Of a stretch of DNA of 64,000 nucleotides, positions 45,382 to 53,973 are shown in pieces. Every line of letters starts with the position of its first letter. Within the stretch, counting starts at the first letter, position 1. Both the position numbers and the translations under genes were made by a program. The notes under the pieces were generated by a model. That model saw only the letters and a list, made by a program, of their open reading frames with translations, did not search any database and was not told the origin of the DNA. The stretch covers positions 310,001 through 374,000 of the forward strand of contig NZ_VOSC01000012.1 of assembly GCF_007997385.1 (NCBI RefSeq), in the 5' to 3' direction. Origin of the DNA: Seonamhaeicola algicola. GTDB lineage: Bacteria; Bacteroidota; Bacteroidia; Flavobacteriales; Flavobacteriaceae.

Positions 45382-45894
45382 ATGAAGCATATATTTTACG
45401 TTTTATTAGCGGCTTTTGTTTTAACATCATGCCAGCAACAAAAAATTGGATACATTGATAACGGAACTGTTATTAATGACTATCAAGCAAAAAAAGATAT
45501 TGAAGCTAAATTTCAAACTAAAGAAAAAGCATTTGCTCAAAAGTATGATAGCATTGACAAAGCGTTTCAGTTAGAGGTTCAAAAGTTTCAATTGGCAGCA
45601 AATAAAATGTCGCAATCTAAAGCACAAGAACGTTACCAAGAATTAGGGCAACAAAAACAAATTAACGACCAGCAAAGGCAAGCCGAAGCACAACAGTTAA
45701 CGCAAGCATTTCAAAATGAAATAGACACGTTAATTATTGAAGTAAAAGATTTTGTAAAAGACTACGGAAAGAAAAATGGTTACAATTTTATTTTAGGAAC
45801 TAGTGATGGTGCATCGTCAGTGCTTTATGGTAAAGATGAAACCGATTTAACAAAAACTATTTTAGAAGCCTTAAATGCTGAGTATAAAAAATAG
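45382..45894 (+). CDS. OmpH/Skp-family periplasmic chaperone (lipoprotein form)
   Basis: A 170-residue Skp-like protein. A lipobox TSC at residues 16-18 gives a lipid anchor; then GYIDNGTVINDYQAKKDI, a long amphipathic coiled coil (about 40-115, Gln/Lys/Glu-rich) and a C-terminal beta segment YNFILGTSDGASSVLY. The layout is that of the OmpH chaperone that holds unfolded outer-membrane proteins. The lipoprotein form is less usual than the soluble one. A terminator follows. Confidence 0.85.
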   Translation: MKHIFYVLLAAFVLTSCQQQKIGYIDNGTVINDYQAKKDIEAKFQTKEKAFAQKYDSIDKAFQLEVQKFQLAANKMSQSKAQERYQELGQQKQINDQQRQAEAQQLTQAFQNEIDTLIIEVKDFVKDYGKKNGYNFILGTSDGASSVLYGKDETDLTKTILEALNAEYKK

Positions 45895-45919
45895 ATAAAA
45901 CACTAATAATCAATTATTT

Positions 45920-45951
45920 AACCCTGAAAAATTACTTTTCAGGGTTTTTTT
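45920..45951 (+). terminator. Terminator after the OmpH-like gene
   Basis: An 11-bp perfect stem AACCCTGAAAA/TTTTCAGGGTT with loop ATTAC is followed by TTTTT. Confidence 0.85.
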
Positions 45952-45993
45952 GTGCTTAATATGTAAAGATTTTACAAAAAAATATAGAAGAAA

Positions 45994-46023
45994 ATGCAAC
46001 CTTTAAAATTTTAGTTTGTCTAT
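45994..46023 (+). promoter_or_regulatory. Putative ECF-sigma promoter before the TonB receptor
   Basis: ATGCAACC (45994-46001) and GTCTAT (46018-46023) with 17 bp between AAC and GTC resemble an ECF -35 (AAC) and -10 (CGTC-like) pair. The same bases, spacing and length recur before the ECF sigma gene at 49432-49461. The start codon lies about 40 bp downstream. Inferred from this internal repeat. Confidence 0.6.
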
Positions 46024-46062
46024 TAAAAGCGTCAATCAATCACAAATCAAAAAACGAACAGA

Positions 46063-48435
46063 ATGAAACAATCACTTTTAGGCCTATGCCTATTATTTTC
46101 ATGGGTAGTAACCGCCCAAAATTTTACGGTTAGGGGCAAGGTAAAAGATGCTAAAAATGGAGAAACCCTTATGGGAGCCACCGTATTTTTAAAAGGCACA
46201 ACCAACGGTGCAATTACCAATAATTATGGCTTTTATTCGCTTACTGCCGTAAAAGGAAATTACACCTTGGTTGTTTCTTATATGGGGTATCAAGAAATTA
46301 CTAAAAGCATTATTTTAAATGAGAATCTAGAATTTAATTTTGAATTAAACGAACTTTCAGAATCACTTGATGAAGTTGTAATAACTGCCGATGAGCCTGA
46401 ACGCATTAGTATTAAAAAACCGCAAATGAGTGTATCAAAACTCAAAGCGTCTACCATTAAGCAAATGCCAGCAGTTTTAGGCGAAGTTGATGTTATAAAA
46501 TCTATTCAAATGCTACCAGGTGTTACTAATAATGGCGAAGGTAGCCCCGGTTTTAACGTACGTGGTGGTGCGGTAGATCAAAATTTAGTGTTGTTAGATG
46601 AAGCTATTATTTACAACACTTCACACTTTTTTGGATTCTTTTCAGTGTTTAATAATGATGCCATTAAAGATATTAAGCTTTATAAAGGCGATATACCAGC
46701 CAATTTTGGCGGTAGGGTATCATCTGTACTTGATGTGCATCAAAAAGATGGTAATAGCAAGCAATTTGCTTTAACAGGCGGTATTGGCTTAATTTCAAGT
46801 AGACTAACTGCAGAGGCTCCGCTATTTTCAAATAAAGGTTCTTTTTTAATAGCGGGTAGAAGTTCATACGCACACTTATTTATGAAGGGTATGGATGAGT
46901 TTAAAGACGATAAAATTTCGTTTTACGATTTAAACCTAAAAACGAATTATAGCATTAATAAAAACAACAAAATTTACCTATCTGGTTATTTTGGGCGCGA
47001 TGTTTTTGATATTAATAACATTATTAAAAATAATTACGGAAACGCTTCGGGAAACCTGCGATGGAATCATATTTTTAATGATAAACTATTCTCCAATTTA
47101 TCACTTATTTACAGTAAATATGATTACCAAATTGTGCTCGATTTTGTGGAGTTAGATTGGGTTGCAGATATTGTAAACTATAACCTTAAATACGATTTTA
47201 AATATTACTTAAACAATAATTTAAAACTAGATTTTGGACTAAGTAGTATTTTTTACAACTTAAACCCAGGAGAGGTTAAACCAACATCGGCATCATCACC
47301 AGTAAACCCTTTAAAACTTGATGAAAAACGTGCTTTAGAAAGCGGTTTATACATAAGTGCAGAACATAAAATATCAAATAAATTAACAGCACAATACGGG
47401 CTTAGATTAAGCCGTTTTAATCGTTTAGGAGGCCAACCTATTACAAATTATTTAAACAATTTGCCCGTAGTTTACAACAACCAGTTTGATATTTATGAAG
47501 CAGGCGAAGCAACCAGCGAAACTAATTTTAGTACCAACAAAAGTATTAAAACCTTTAATAACCTTGAGCCAAGGTTAGGGCTTTCGTATCAATTAAATCA
47601 GGCATCATCTATTAAAGCAAGCTATACAAGGTCTGCGCAATATTTGCATTTGTTATCAAATACCACATCAGTTACACCGGTTGATGTTTGGACACCTAGC
47701 GGAAAATTTATAAAACCACAACTATCAAATCAATATGCTTTGGGGTATTATAAAAATTTTAATAATCAAAAATATACTTTAGAGCTTGAAACTTATTATA
47801 AAACTACCAGCAACAGAATAGATTACATTGATGGTTCAGATTTAATAGGAAATAATAACATTGAAACCGAAATTTTAAACGGTGAAGCAAGAGCTTACGG
47901 ATTAGAGTTTTTACTAAGAAAAAACACAGGCAAATTAACAGGTTGGTTGGCCTATACATTATCAAAATCTGAACAACGCACATTGGGCGGAAATGCTGGC
48001 GGCCCCGGAATTAACAACGGTAACTGGTACAACACACCTTATGATAGAACACATGATGTTTCTGTTACAGGTATTTATAAGCTTAATGATAGTTGGAGTT
48101 TTAGCGCCAATGCTGTTTTTCAAACTGGTAGGCCCGTAACATACCCAAACGCACAATACCAGTATGAAGGCTTATCTATTGCTAGTTTTGGTAATAGAAA
48201 TGAAAGCAGATTGCCAGCATACCACAGATTAGATGTTTCGGCAACATACAAGCCTAAGAAAAATTTAAATAGAAAGCTTCAAGGTGAGTGGGTTTTTGGC
48301 GTTTACAATGCTTATAATCGTAGAAATGCCGCATCAATTTCATTCCTTCAAAACCAAGATACTGGTGTAAATGAAGCTAATAGATTATCAATTTTTGGCA
48401 TCATTCCTTCAATTACTTATAACTTCAAATTTTAA
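46063..48435 (+). CDS. TonB-dependent receptor with N-terminal carboxypeptidase-like domain
   Basis: A 790-residue outer-membrane transporter. A signal peptide (ending VTAQ) is followed by a beta-sandwich domain typical of Bacteroidetes receptors (FTVRGKVKDAKNGETLMGATV ... SYMGYQEI, about 22-105), then the plug (MPAVLGEVDVIKSIQMLPGV, NVRGGAVDQNLVLLDEA, about 140-260) and a 22-strand barrel ending SITYNFKF. It imports an unknown ligand with TonB energy. A DUF4249 gene follows immediately and an ECF-type promoter precedes it. The pairing with DUF4249, not SusD, sets it apart from Sus systems. Confidence 0.93.
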   Translation: MKQSLLGLCLLFSWVVTAQNFTVRGKVKDAKNGETLMGATVFLKGTTNGAITNNYGFYSLTAVKGNYTLVVSYMGYQEITKSIILNENLEFNFELNELSESLDEVVITADEPERISIKKPQMSVSKLKASTIKQMPAVLGEVDVIKSIQMLPGVTNNGEGSPGFNVRGGAVDQNLVLLDEAIIYNTSHFFGFFSVFNNDAIKDIKLYKGDIPANFGGRVSSVLDVHQKDGNSKQFALTGGIGLISSRLTAEAPLFSNKGSFLIAGRSSYAHLFMKGMDEFKDDKISFYDLNLKTNYSINKNNKIYLSGYFGRDVFDINNIIKNNYGNASGNLRWNHIFNDKLFSNLSLIYSKYDYQIVLDFVELDWVADIVNYNLKYDFKYYLNNNLKLDFGLSSIFYNLNPGEVKPTSASSPVNPLKLDEKRALESGLYISAEHKISNKLTAQYGLRLSRFNRLGGQPITNYLNNLPVVYNNQFDIYEAGEATSETNFSTNKSIKTFNNLEPRLGLSYQLNQASSIKASYTRSAQYLHLLSNTTSVTPVDVWTPSGKFIKPQLSNQYALGYYKNFNNQKYTLELETYYKTTSNRIDYIDGSDLIGNNNIETEILNGEARAYGLEFLLRKNTGKLTGWLAYTLSKSEQRTLGGNAGGPGINNGNWYNTPYDRTHDVSVTGIYKLNDSWSFSANAVFQTGRPVTYPNAQYQYEGLSIASFGNRNESRLPAYHRLDVSATYKPKKNLNRKLQGEWVFGVYNAYNRRNAASISFLQNQDTGVNEANRLSIFGIIPSITYNFKF

Positions 48436-48439
48436 AATC

Positions 48440-49285
48440 ATGCAACAATACATAAAATCAGCAATAATTCTAGTATGCATTATATTAACTTCTTGTGAAG
48501 ATGTTATTGATGTAACCGTACCAACATCAGCCCCAAGGCTAGTAATTGAGGCGTCTTTAGATTGGCAAAAGGGCACTACAGGTAATAACCAAACCGTTAA
48601 GTTAAGCACATCAACCCCATATTTTGAAAACACTACAAATAGTGCTGTAACTAACGCAACAGTTACTGTAACCAATGAAAATACTGGCAATGTTTACAAT
48701 TTTGTAAATGAAAACAACGGTAATTATACCATTAATAATTTTCAACCAATAATTGGCAACACCTATAGTTTAGAGATTATTTATAATAATGAAATTTATA
48801 CGGCTACCGAAAAAATGATATCTGTTTCACCCATTAAAAGAGTAGAACAATCTCTTGAGGGTGGTTTTGATGATGATGTTTTAGATGTTTCTATTTTTTG
48901 GGATGATCCTGTAGATGAAGAAAACTACTATCTTTTAGTGTTTTATGAACAAGGTGATATTGTGGCAACTTTTGAAGACTTTCCTGATGAATTTGTTAAT
49001 GGAAATGAATTAGATGAATTTTTTGAAAAAGAACGTGATGATGATGATGAGTTTGAAGAATTTAACCCCGGCGATGTGGTTGAAATTAGCTTGTATGGCG
49101 TTTCAAAACAATTTGATTATTACGCAAGTTTGTTAATTGAACAGTATGATAGTGCCGGCGATCCGTTTAGTACAATACCCGGTAAATTAAAAGGTAATTG
49201 TGTAAACATAACCAACCCAGATAATGTACCCTTTGGTTACTTCAGGCTATCAGAATTTGATAAAGTAGTTTACACATTTCAATAA
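48440..49285 (+). CDS. DUF4249 lipoprotein paired with the TonB receptor
   Basis: A 281-residue protein with a lipobox ending at TSCE, a beta-sandwich (TPRLVIEASLDWQKG-like start to VTNENTGNVYNF) and a C-terminal part with a very acidic stretch, EKERDDDDEFEEF (about residues 195-215). DUF4249 proteins commonly follow TonB receptors in Bacteroidetes and probably act as their surface partners. I set the start at ATG 48440: the lipoprotein signal begins there and the frame from 48371 only overlaps the receptor gene. Confidence 0.82.
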   Translation: MQQYIKSAIILVCIILTSCEDVIDVTVPTSAPRLVIEASLDWQKGTTGNNQTVKLSTSTPYFENTTNSAVTNATVTVTNENTGNVYNFVNENNGNYTINNFQPIIGNTYSLEIIYNNEIYTATEKMISVSPIKRVEQSLEGGFDDDVLDVSIFWDDPVDEENYYLLVFYEQGDIVATFEDFPDEFVNGNELDEFFEKERDDDDEFEEFNPGDVVEISLYGVSKQFDYYASLLIEQYDSAGDPFSTIPGKLKGNCVNITNPDNVPFGYFRLSEFDKVVYTFQ

Positions 49286-49308
49286 ATTTTGGTGGTTAAT
49301 TAATAGTA

Positions 49309-49379
49309 TTAAGCACACTGGTATGAGGTTGATTTTAAGTTTTTTAATAGATTAGTTTTTTAAAAACCAGTGTGTTTAA
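49309..49379. repeat. Inverted repeat with long loop between DUF4249 and the ECF sigma gene
   Basis: TTAAGCACACTGGT (49309-49322) and ACCAGTGTGTTTAA (49366-49379) pair over 13 of 14 bases with a loop of 43 nt. It may be a transcription terminator or an operator-like structure. The rest of this gap holds the putative ECF promoter. Confidence 0.45.
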
Positions 49380-49431
49380 TTTATTCAAATAGAAACATTA
49401 TTGCACAGCAATTAAAATTAATTTTGTAATC

Positions 49432-49461
49432 ATGCAACCCTTGTAAAATTTAGTTGTCTAT
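49432..49461 (+). promoter_or_regulatory. Putative ECF-sigma promoter before the ECF sigma gene
   Basis: ATGCAACC (49432-49439) and GTCTAT (49456-49461) repeat the TonB-receptor promoter element exactly, with identical 30-bp length and 17-bp AAC-to-GTC spacing, while the middle bases differ. This argues that the sigma factor recognises both and regulates itself. The GTG start is 42 bp downstream. Confidence 0.6.
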
Positions 49462-49503
49462 AACAATAAACCTAACTAAAAATACAAGCTATAACAACTT
49501 TAC

Positions 49504-50052
49504 GTGAGTAACGCCATAGTATTTACACATAAAGACCTTATTGAGCGCAGTAAGCAGGGTGATACCAAAACACAATACAAATTATACGCTTTGTATGTTG
49601 AGGCTATGTTTAATGTGTGTATGCGTATGGTAAAAATTAAAGAAGATGCTGAAGATATTTTACAAGAAAGCTTTATTGAAGCCTTTAAAAACCTAAACAA
49701 TTTTAGGTATGAAAGTACATTTGGTGCTTGGTTAAAACGTATTGTAATAAATAAAAGTATTAACCATTTAAAACTAAAAAAGTTACCATTAATAACTATT
49801 GAAAATGATAACTACAGCATACAAAATAACACTGAAGAACACCAAGACAACCATTTAAATTTTGATGTTAACCGTATAAAAAAAGGTATAACACTATTGC
49901 CTCAAGGCTACCAAACCATTATTAACTTGTATTTAATTGAAGGCTATGACCATGTTGAAATAAGCGAAGTGTTGGGCATAAACACATCAACATCAAAATC
50001 GCAATATCACAGAGCAAAAAAGAAATTAATTGAAATAATGCACCAACTATGA
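49504..50052 (+). CDS. ECF-type RNA polymerase sigma factor
   Basis: A 182-residue sigma-70 ECF factor. Region 2 (about 20-90: YALYVEAMFNVCMRMV ... DAEDILQESFIEAFKN) binds the core polymerase and the -10 element, and region 4 (about 125-180: EGYDHVEISEVLGINTSTSKSQ) holds the helix-turn-helix for the -35 element. It starts at GTG 49504. It overlaps the next gene by four bases (ATGA) and is probably the activator of the two ECF promoters found here. Confidence 0.93.
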   Translation: MSNAIVFTHKDLIERSKQGDTKTQYKLYALYVEAMFNVCMRMVKIKEDAEDILQESFIEAFKNLNNFRYESTFGAWLKRIVINKSINHLKLKKLPLITIENDNYSIQNNTEEHQDNHLNFDVNRIKKGITLLPQGYQTIINLYLIEGYDHVEISEVLGINTSTSKSQYHRAKKKLIEIMHQL

Positions 50053-50594
50053 GCAATAAATTTGAAAAATACGTTGAAAAACACAAATTAGAATTTGATG
50101 TTCACACCATTGATGAGGCTTCAAAATTAAGGCTTTGGGGGCAAATAGCACCACAATTAACAAAGCCCACACCTAAAGTTATACCACTTTGGCAAAAACC
50201 AGTATTTAAAGTTGCAGCAACTATTGTATTATTAATGGGTTGCACATTATTTTTTACATTATATACAAGTAATATAAACCAAAATACAATTGTAAATAAT
50301 GAATTGTATGATATTGATAACCATTACAAAGTATTGGTAAATAACCAAATAACACTTATAAAACATAACACACATTTAACTGAAGAAGATAGAACTGAGT
50401 TTTTAACGCTTATTGATGATTTAGACCAAGAATACAATAAACTTAAAAAAGAACTCACATTAGGTATAAATAATCAAAAAATTATTGAAGCCATAATTAG
50501 CAATTACCGCAAAAAAATTAAACTCATGGAAGACTTGTTAAACAGATCTTACCCAATAAATGATACTATTGATGATGAAGCAATTACGTTATAA
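50049..50594 (+). CDS. Anti-sigma-factor-like single-pass membrane protein
   Basis: A 181-residue protein. About residues 1-55 are cytoplasmic, with WQKPVFKVAATIVLLMGCTLFF (in parts 54-75) as the single membrane segment, then a helical periplasmic part ending RSYPINDTIDDEAITL. There is no zinc-type anti-sigma motif (HxxxCxxC) and no FecR domain. Its position directly after the ECF sigma, overlapping by four bases, marks it as the cognate anti-sigma. The direct interaction is inference. Confidence 0.7.
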   Translation: MSNKFEKYVEKHKLEFDVHTIDEASKLRLWGQIAPQLTKPTPKVIPLWQKPVFKVAATIVLLMGCTLFFTLYTSNINQNTIVNNELYDIDNHYKVLVNNQITLIKHNTHLTEEDRTEFLTLIDDLDQEYNKLKKELTLGINNQKIIEAIISNYRKKIKLMEDLLNRSYPINDTIDDEAITL

Positions 50595-51660
50595 AAATAT
50601 AATTAATGCCCTTTTGGTATTAACAACATGCGTGGTTTTTGGGCAAAATAAAGTGAGTAAAGAAATTAAAAAAACAGCCACACTACCTAACAACGGGCAA
50701 CTTTACATTGAGAACAAATATGGCGATGTTTTTATTGATGGTTGGAATAAACAAACCATTGAAATTACTGTTGAAATTGAAGCCAAAGGCCGAAATTTAG
50801 ATAAAGCCAAAGAGCTATTAAAACGTATTAATCCAGAAATTGAAACCTCTGGTAATGTAGTAATGGTAAAATCACATATTTCTGAACGTGAATTAGGCTT
50901 TTTTAATAAATACATTAAAAAAGTAGATGCTTTTAATGCTGAAAAAACAAACACCAATATTAATTATAAAATTAATATGCCAAAACAGGCTGAAATTGAA
51001 GTTTTTAATAAATACGGCGATGTTGTAATTACAAATTGGAACGGAACATTAAAGGCTGATATTGAACATGGCGATTTAAGAATTACAGATGCTATTGATA
51101 ATGCAAACATTACCTTAAAATATGGCCAATTAAAAACCAATAATTTAAATACTGCACTAGTAAACTCAAAACAAGCAACCGTAACAATTTCAAATGTAAA
51201 TAAGTTAAAACTAAATTCTAACGGATCAGAAATATATATAAATAGTGTTAACACTTTAGAGTTGTATTCTGACAAAGATACTATTGAAATACAAGAATTA
51301 AACACCATTTTTGGCACTGTAAAATACACCACAGCATCGTTCAATAAGTTAAAAAGTAAAGCTAATCTAGAACTTCATTTAGCAGAATTAAGAGTACTTA
51401 AATGTGCTGATAATCCTGTAATTGTTCTAAACCAAAACACTTCCGAAGTTTACATAAACATAGCTCAAACTAATTTTCATTTTAATGCTAAATTAGAACA
51501 AGGTGTATTAAGAATTCCTAAAACAATGACCAACATAACAAGCAAAGTTTTAGATGAAAAAAATAAAATAAGGCATGTAAAAGCAAACTATAAAAATGCG
51601 CAACAAGGCACTATTGATATAGCAGGCTATAAGGGCATTGTTATTTTAAAAGAACTATAA
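50575..51660 (+). CDS. Secreted DUF4097-like adhesin/beta-helix protein
   Basis: A 361-residue exported protein. A signal peptide (about 1-24, ending FGQ) is followed by two repeats of a motif of the form IENKYGDVFIDGWNKQTIEI and VFNKYGDVVITNWNGTLKAD, then beta-helix-like repeats (LKYGQL, VTISNVNKL, IYINSVNTLEL), as in DUF4097/DUF2807 adhesin-like proteins. It is third in the sigma operon, overlapping the anti-sigma by 20 bp with the start at ATG 50575. Function unknown. Confidence 0.75.
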   Translation: MKQLRYKNIINALLVLTTCVVFGQNKVSKEIKKTATLPNNGQLYIENKYGDVFIDGWNKQTIEITVEIEAKGRNLDKAKELLKRINPEIETSGNVVMVKSHISERELGFFNKYIKKVDAFNAEKTNTNINYKINMPKQAEIEVFNKYGDVVITNWNGTLKADIEHGDLRITDAIDNANITLKYGQLKTNNLNTALVNSKQATVTISNVNKLKLNSNGSEIYINSVNTLELYSDKDTIEIQELNTIFGTVKYTTASFNKLKSKANLELHLAELRVLKCADNPVIVLNQNTSEVYINIAQTNFHFNAKLEQGVLRIPKTMTNITSKVLDEKNKIRHVKANYKNAQQGTIDIAGYKGIVILKEL

Positions 51661-51688
51661 AAAATCAATCAAAAATTCAATCAAAAAA

Positions 51689-52363
51689 ATGAACAGAATA
51701 ATTACGTTTTTAGTTTTATTTACAACCATTTCGCCAACTTTTGCTCAAAAAAACACGCAAAAAGATTATGTAGAGTTTGATGACCGAAAAAATGTGGTTC
51801 ATGGTGTGTATCTTGGTTTCAACCTACATTACGGCCAAATAGACAACAGAGATACCGCCTTTGGAAATGTAAAATTAGCCTATGTTGCTAACCGAAAAAT
51901 AGAAGTTGGTTTAGGTGGTACCATTTTTTTTAACGAACAAAATAATGACAGGCCAGACTTATTTAACGGTGATAAAATTGCTATGGTTGGCGCCTATGGT
52001 GGTTTACATTTAGAGCCTATTTTATTTGGCCGTAAGTTTATTAGCGTGTCTTTTCCTGTGTTAGTTGGTGGTGGTGCTGTAGGTTATTTTGGAAATAATT
52101 TTTCTGATGATTATGAGGGTGTTGATGAAAATATAAAAGATGAAGATTTTGATGCCTTTTTTATTGTAGAACCAGGCATAAATATTCTATACAATTTTTC
52201 AAGATACACACAGTTAGAAACAGGTTTTAGGTACCGTTTTACTAGTGATTATGAGCAACCACTTTACAAAAAAGGAAATATTAACGGGTTTTCTGTAGGA
52301 GTAGGTTTAAAAGTTGGTATTTTCAATATGGGAAGAAAGAAAAAAATAAAGGATAATTTCTAA
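51689..52363 (+). CDS. Outer-membrane beta-barrel protein in the ECF operon
   Basis: A 224-residue protein with a signal peptide (ending TFAQ, about residue 20) and alternating strands with Gly/aromatic residues (VYLGFNLHYGQI, VGLGGTIFF, LVGGGAVGYFGNNF, ETGFRYRFTSD, FSVGVGLKVGIFNMG). An acidic loop (DYEGVDENIKDEDFD) sits in the middle. It probably inserts in the outer membrane as a target of the sigma/anti-sigma pair. Its stop codon lies inside the following terminator hairpin. Confidence 0.7.
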   Translation: MNRIITFLVLFTTISPTFAQKNTQKDYVEFDDRKNVVHGVYLGFNLHYGQIDNRDTAFGNVKLAYVANRKIEVGLGGTIFFNEQNNDRPDLFNGDKIAMVGAYGGLHLEPILFGRKFISVSFPVLVGGGAVGYFGNNFSDDYEGVDENIKDEDFDAFFIVEPGINILYNFSRYTQLETGFRYRFTSDYEQPLYKKGNINGFSVGVGLKVGIFNMGRKKKIKDNF

Positions 52364-52378
52364 CTAGAAATTATCCTT
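52349..52378. terminator. Terminator hairpin overlapping the barrel gene stop
   Basis: AAGGATAATTTCTA (52349-52362) and TAGAAATTATCCTT (52365-52378) are 14-bp perfect complements with only two bases between. It sits between the barrel gene (+) and the GH117-like gene (-), so it may end both. Confidence 0.6.
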
Positions 52379-52399
52379 ATATCGTTGATTTTTTACAAT

Positions 52400-53677
52400 T
52401 TATTTTAACACCTCATTATTCTGTTTTGCTATGCGTTCCTTTTGTGCTTTACTTAAACCTTGGCGGTAATACACATCTGGTTTGTGCTTAACACGGTGTT
52501 CTTTCATTTCAGGGTCATGTACATCTCTACTCAAGTCACAATCAAAACGAACCAATTTAGAGCAGAATTTACTCCAGTTTCCAGTGGCATTTATAAAGTG
52601 CGCTGTTCCCCAAGTAATGCCTCGTCCGTCAGTTGTATTGGTAAATGCATCTGGAACATATGGTGCAGCAGCGTAAGGCATTAACTCTGTAATAGAGGCT
52701 ATCTCAAAGTTTACCCAATCTTTAGCATATTGAATGGTATTATGCTCTGGTCCGTCTTTGTAAACTAAAGCCGCTACACCTTCTTTAAAGGGAAATAAAG
52801 AGGTTTCATGGCCAGAGGTAATCAATGGGTTCAATGGATGCTTTTTAAACGGTCCTAGAGGGTTATCTGCAATGGCTAAACCTTGCATTCTAACTAAATC
52901 TGGTCTTTCACCAAAATCTGATTTGTAATAAATATATACTTTGCCATCATGAACAAGAGGGTAGGGGTCATGAATAGAATATTGATCCCATTCGCCTTCA
53001 GCACCATTTGGTATAACTATTTTGTTATATGGTGTCCAAGGGCCTTCAGGAGAATCTGCGTAAGAGACAGCAACAGGACAATCGTCACCACGTTTTCCAC
53101 TAGCTTCCATAAAGCCTTGATAGTATAAATAGAATTTACCTTTCCATTCTAAAATATCGGTTGTAGTAACCGAACGCCAACCTACTGCTGGTTTTTCAGG
53201 GCGTTTAATGGCTACACCTTGTTCTTCCCAATTAAAACCATCTGTTGAGGTAGCGTACCAAATATCAGCTAAATCCCAATCTGATGAAGGAATGGTATCA
53301 TTACATTTTTTAGCACCTTGCGGTGGTGTAGGCGTATTTCTGTAGGTATACCAGATATAGTATTTTCCGTTGTGAAGCAACACTTTTGAAGGATCTCTTC
53401 GAGATATTGTACCATCATAATTATTATAGTCAAAGCCTTTCATTTCAGTGTATTTGAACTGACTAAAAAGCTCGTTGTTTTGTGGTTGTGGTGCTGCGTA
53501 ATCGGTGTATATGCGCTCCATGGCGGCACTCATTTGTCGGTTTGGTTTTTCATCTGGAAGTACAAAAGGAAAGCCTCCTTGGTTTTCTGGTTGCTCAGTT
53601 GTTTTTGTTTCTTTTGCGCTTTGTTTACAAGTAACTAGCATTAATGCTCCAACAATAGCTAAAAGTTTTAGTTTCAT
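52400..53677 (-). CDS. GH117-like glycoside hydrolase lipoprotein
   Basis: A 425-residue lipoprotein (lipobox LVTC, Cys17) with a five-bladed propeller character. The motif RRDPSKVLLHNGKYYIWYT (about residues 93-111) and WDLADIWYATSTDGFNWEEQ recall GH117, the 3,6-anhydro-L-galactosidase family that acts on agar oligosaccharides; HDPYPLV and the GHETS segment follow. Close homologues outside agar degradation exist, so the linkage and sugar are unproven. It lies downstream of a sulfatase and a gene remnant on the same strand, as in polysaccharide-utilisation loci. Confidence 0.75.
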   Translation of the reverse strand: MKLKLLAIVGALMLVTCKQSAKETKTTEQPENQGGFPFVLPDEKPNRQMSAAMERIYTDYAAPQPQNNELFSQFKYTEMKGFDYNNYDGTISRRDPSKVLLHNGKYYIWYTYRNTPTPPQGAKKCNDTIPSSDWDLADIWYATSTDGFNWEEQGVAIKRPEKPAVGWRSVTTTDILEWKGKFYLYYQGFMEASGKRGDDCPVAVSYADSPEGPWTPYNKIVIPNGAEGEWDQYSIHDPYPLVHDGKVYIYYKSDFGERPDLVRMQGLAIADNPLGPFKKHPLNPLITSGHETSLFPFKEGVAALVYKDGPEHNTIQYAKDWVNFEIASITELMPYAAAPYVPDAFTNTTDGRGITWGTAHFINATGNWSKFCSKLVRFDCDLSRDVHDPEMKEHRVKHKPDVYYRQGLSKAQKERIAKQNNEVLK

Positions 53678-53695
53678 ATTTTATTGTTTAGTTAT

Positions 53696-53968
53696 TCAAT
53701 GATTATTTCGTCTATTTCCTGATAAAACCCAATAGATTGCACTATCAGAATCGTCAACGTGGTTTTTGTTGATTTTTTCTTTCTGAAATTCCTTTCATGA
53801 AATTCGCATTAAGCCATTTTATTTATGTAATCACAGGCAATAAAATCACAAAAAATCATCTGGATCGTTTATGTTATCACCTCCATCACTTATGAGCCAT
53901 ACTTTTGGTTTTTGTGAAAAAGCAAGTGTTATACTGAAGATGAAAATAAATACTGCTAATCGTTTCAT
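53696..53968 (-). pseudogene. Remnant of a secreted nucleoside-hydrolase-like (DUF1593-like) gene
   Basis: Between the sulfatase and GH117 genes lies a start at 53968 (minus strand) encoding a signal peptide (ending AFSQ) and then KPKVWLISDGGDNINDPDDF before a TGA at 53848-53846. The mature N-terminus resembles the Asp-rich first strand of DUF1593/nucleoside-hydrolase-like proteins. Further on, in another frame, HVDDSDSAIYWVLSGN and a stop (near 53698-53696) look like a later piece of such a protein. Most of the gene seems deleted. The family assignment rests on this short segment and is tentative. Confidence 0.6.
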
Positions 53969-53973
53969 CTGCT

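Noticed and set aside
52460-52684. Plus-strand frames inside the GH117-like gene
   Set aside because: They are shadows of the minus-strand gene without signals or domains.
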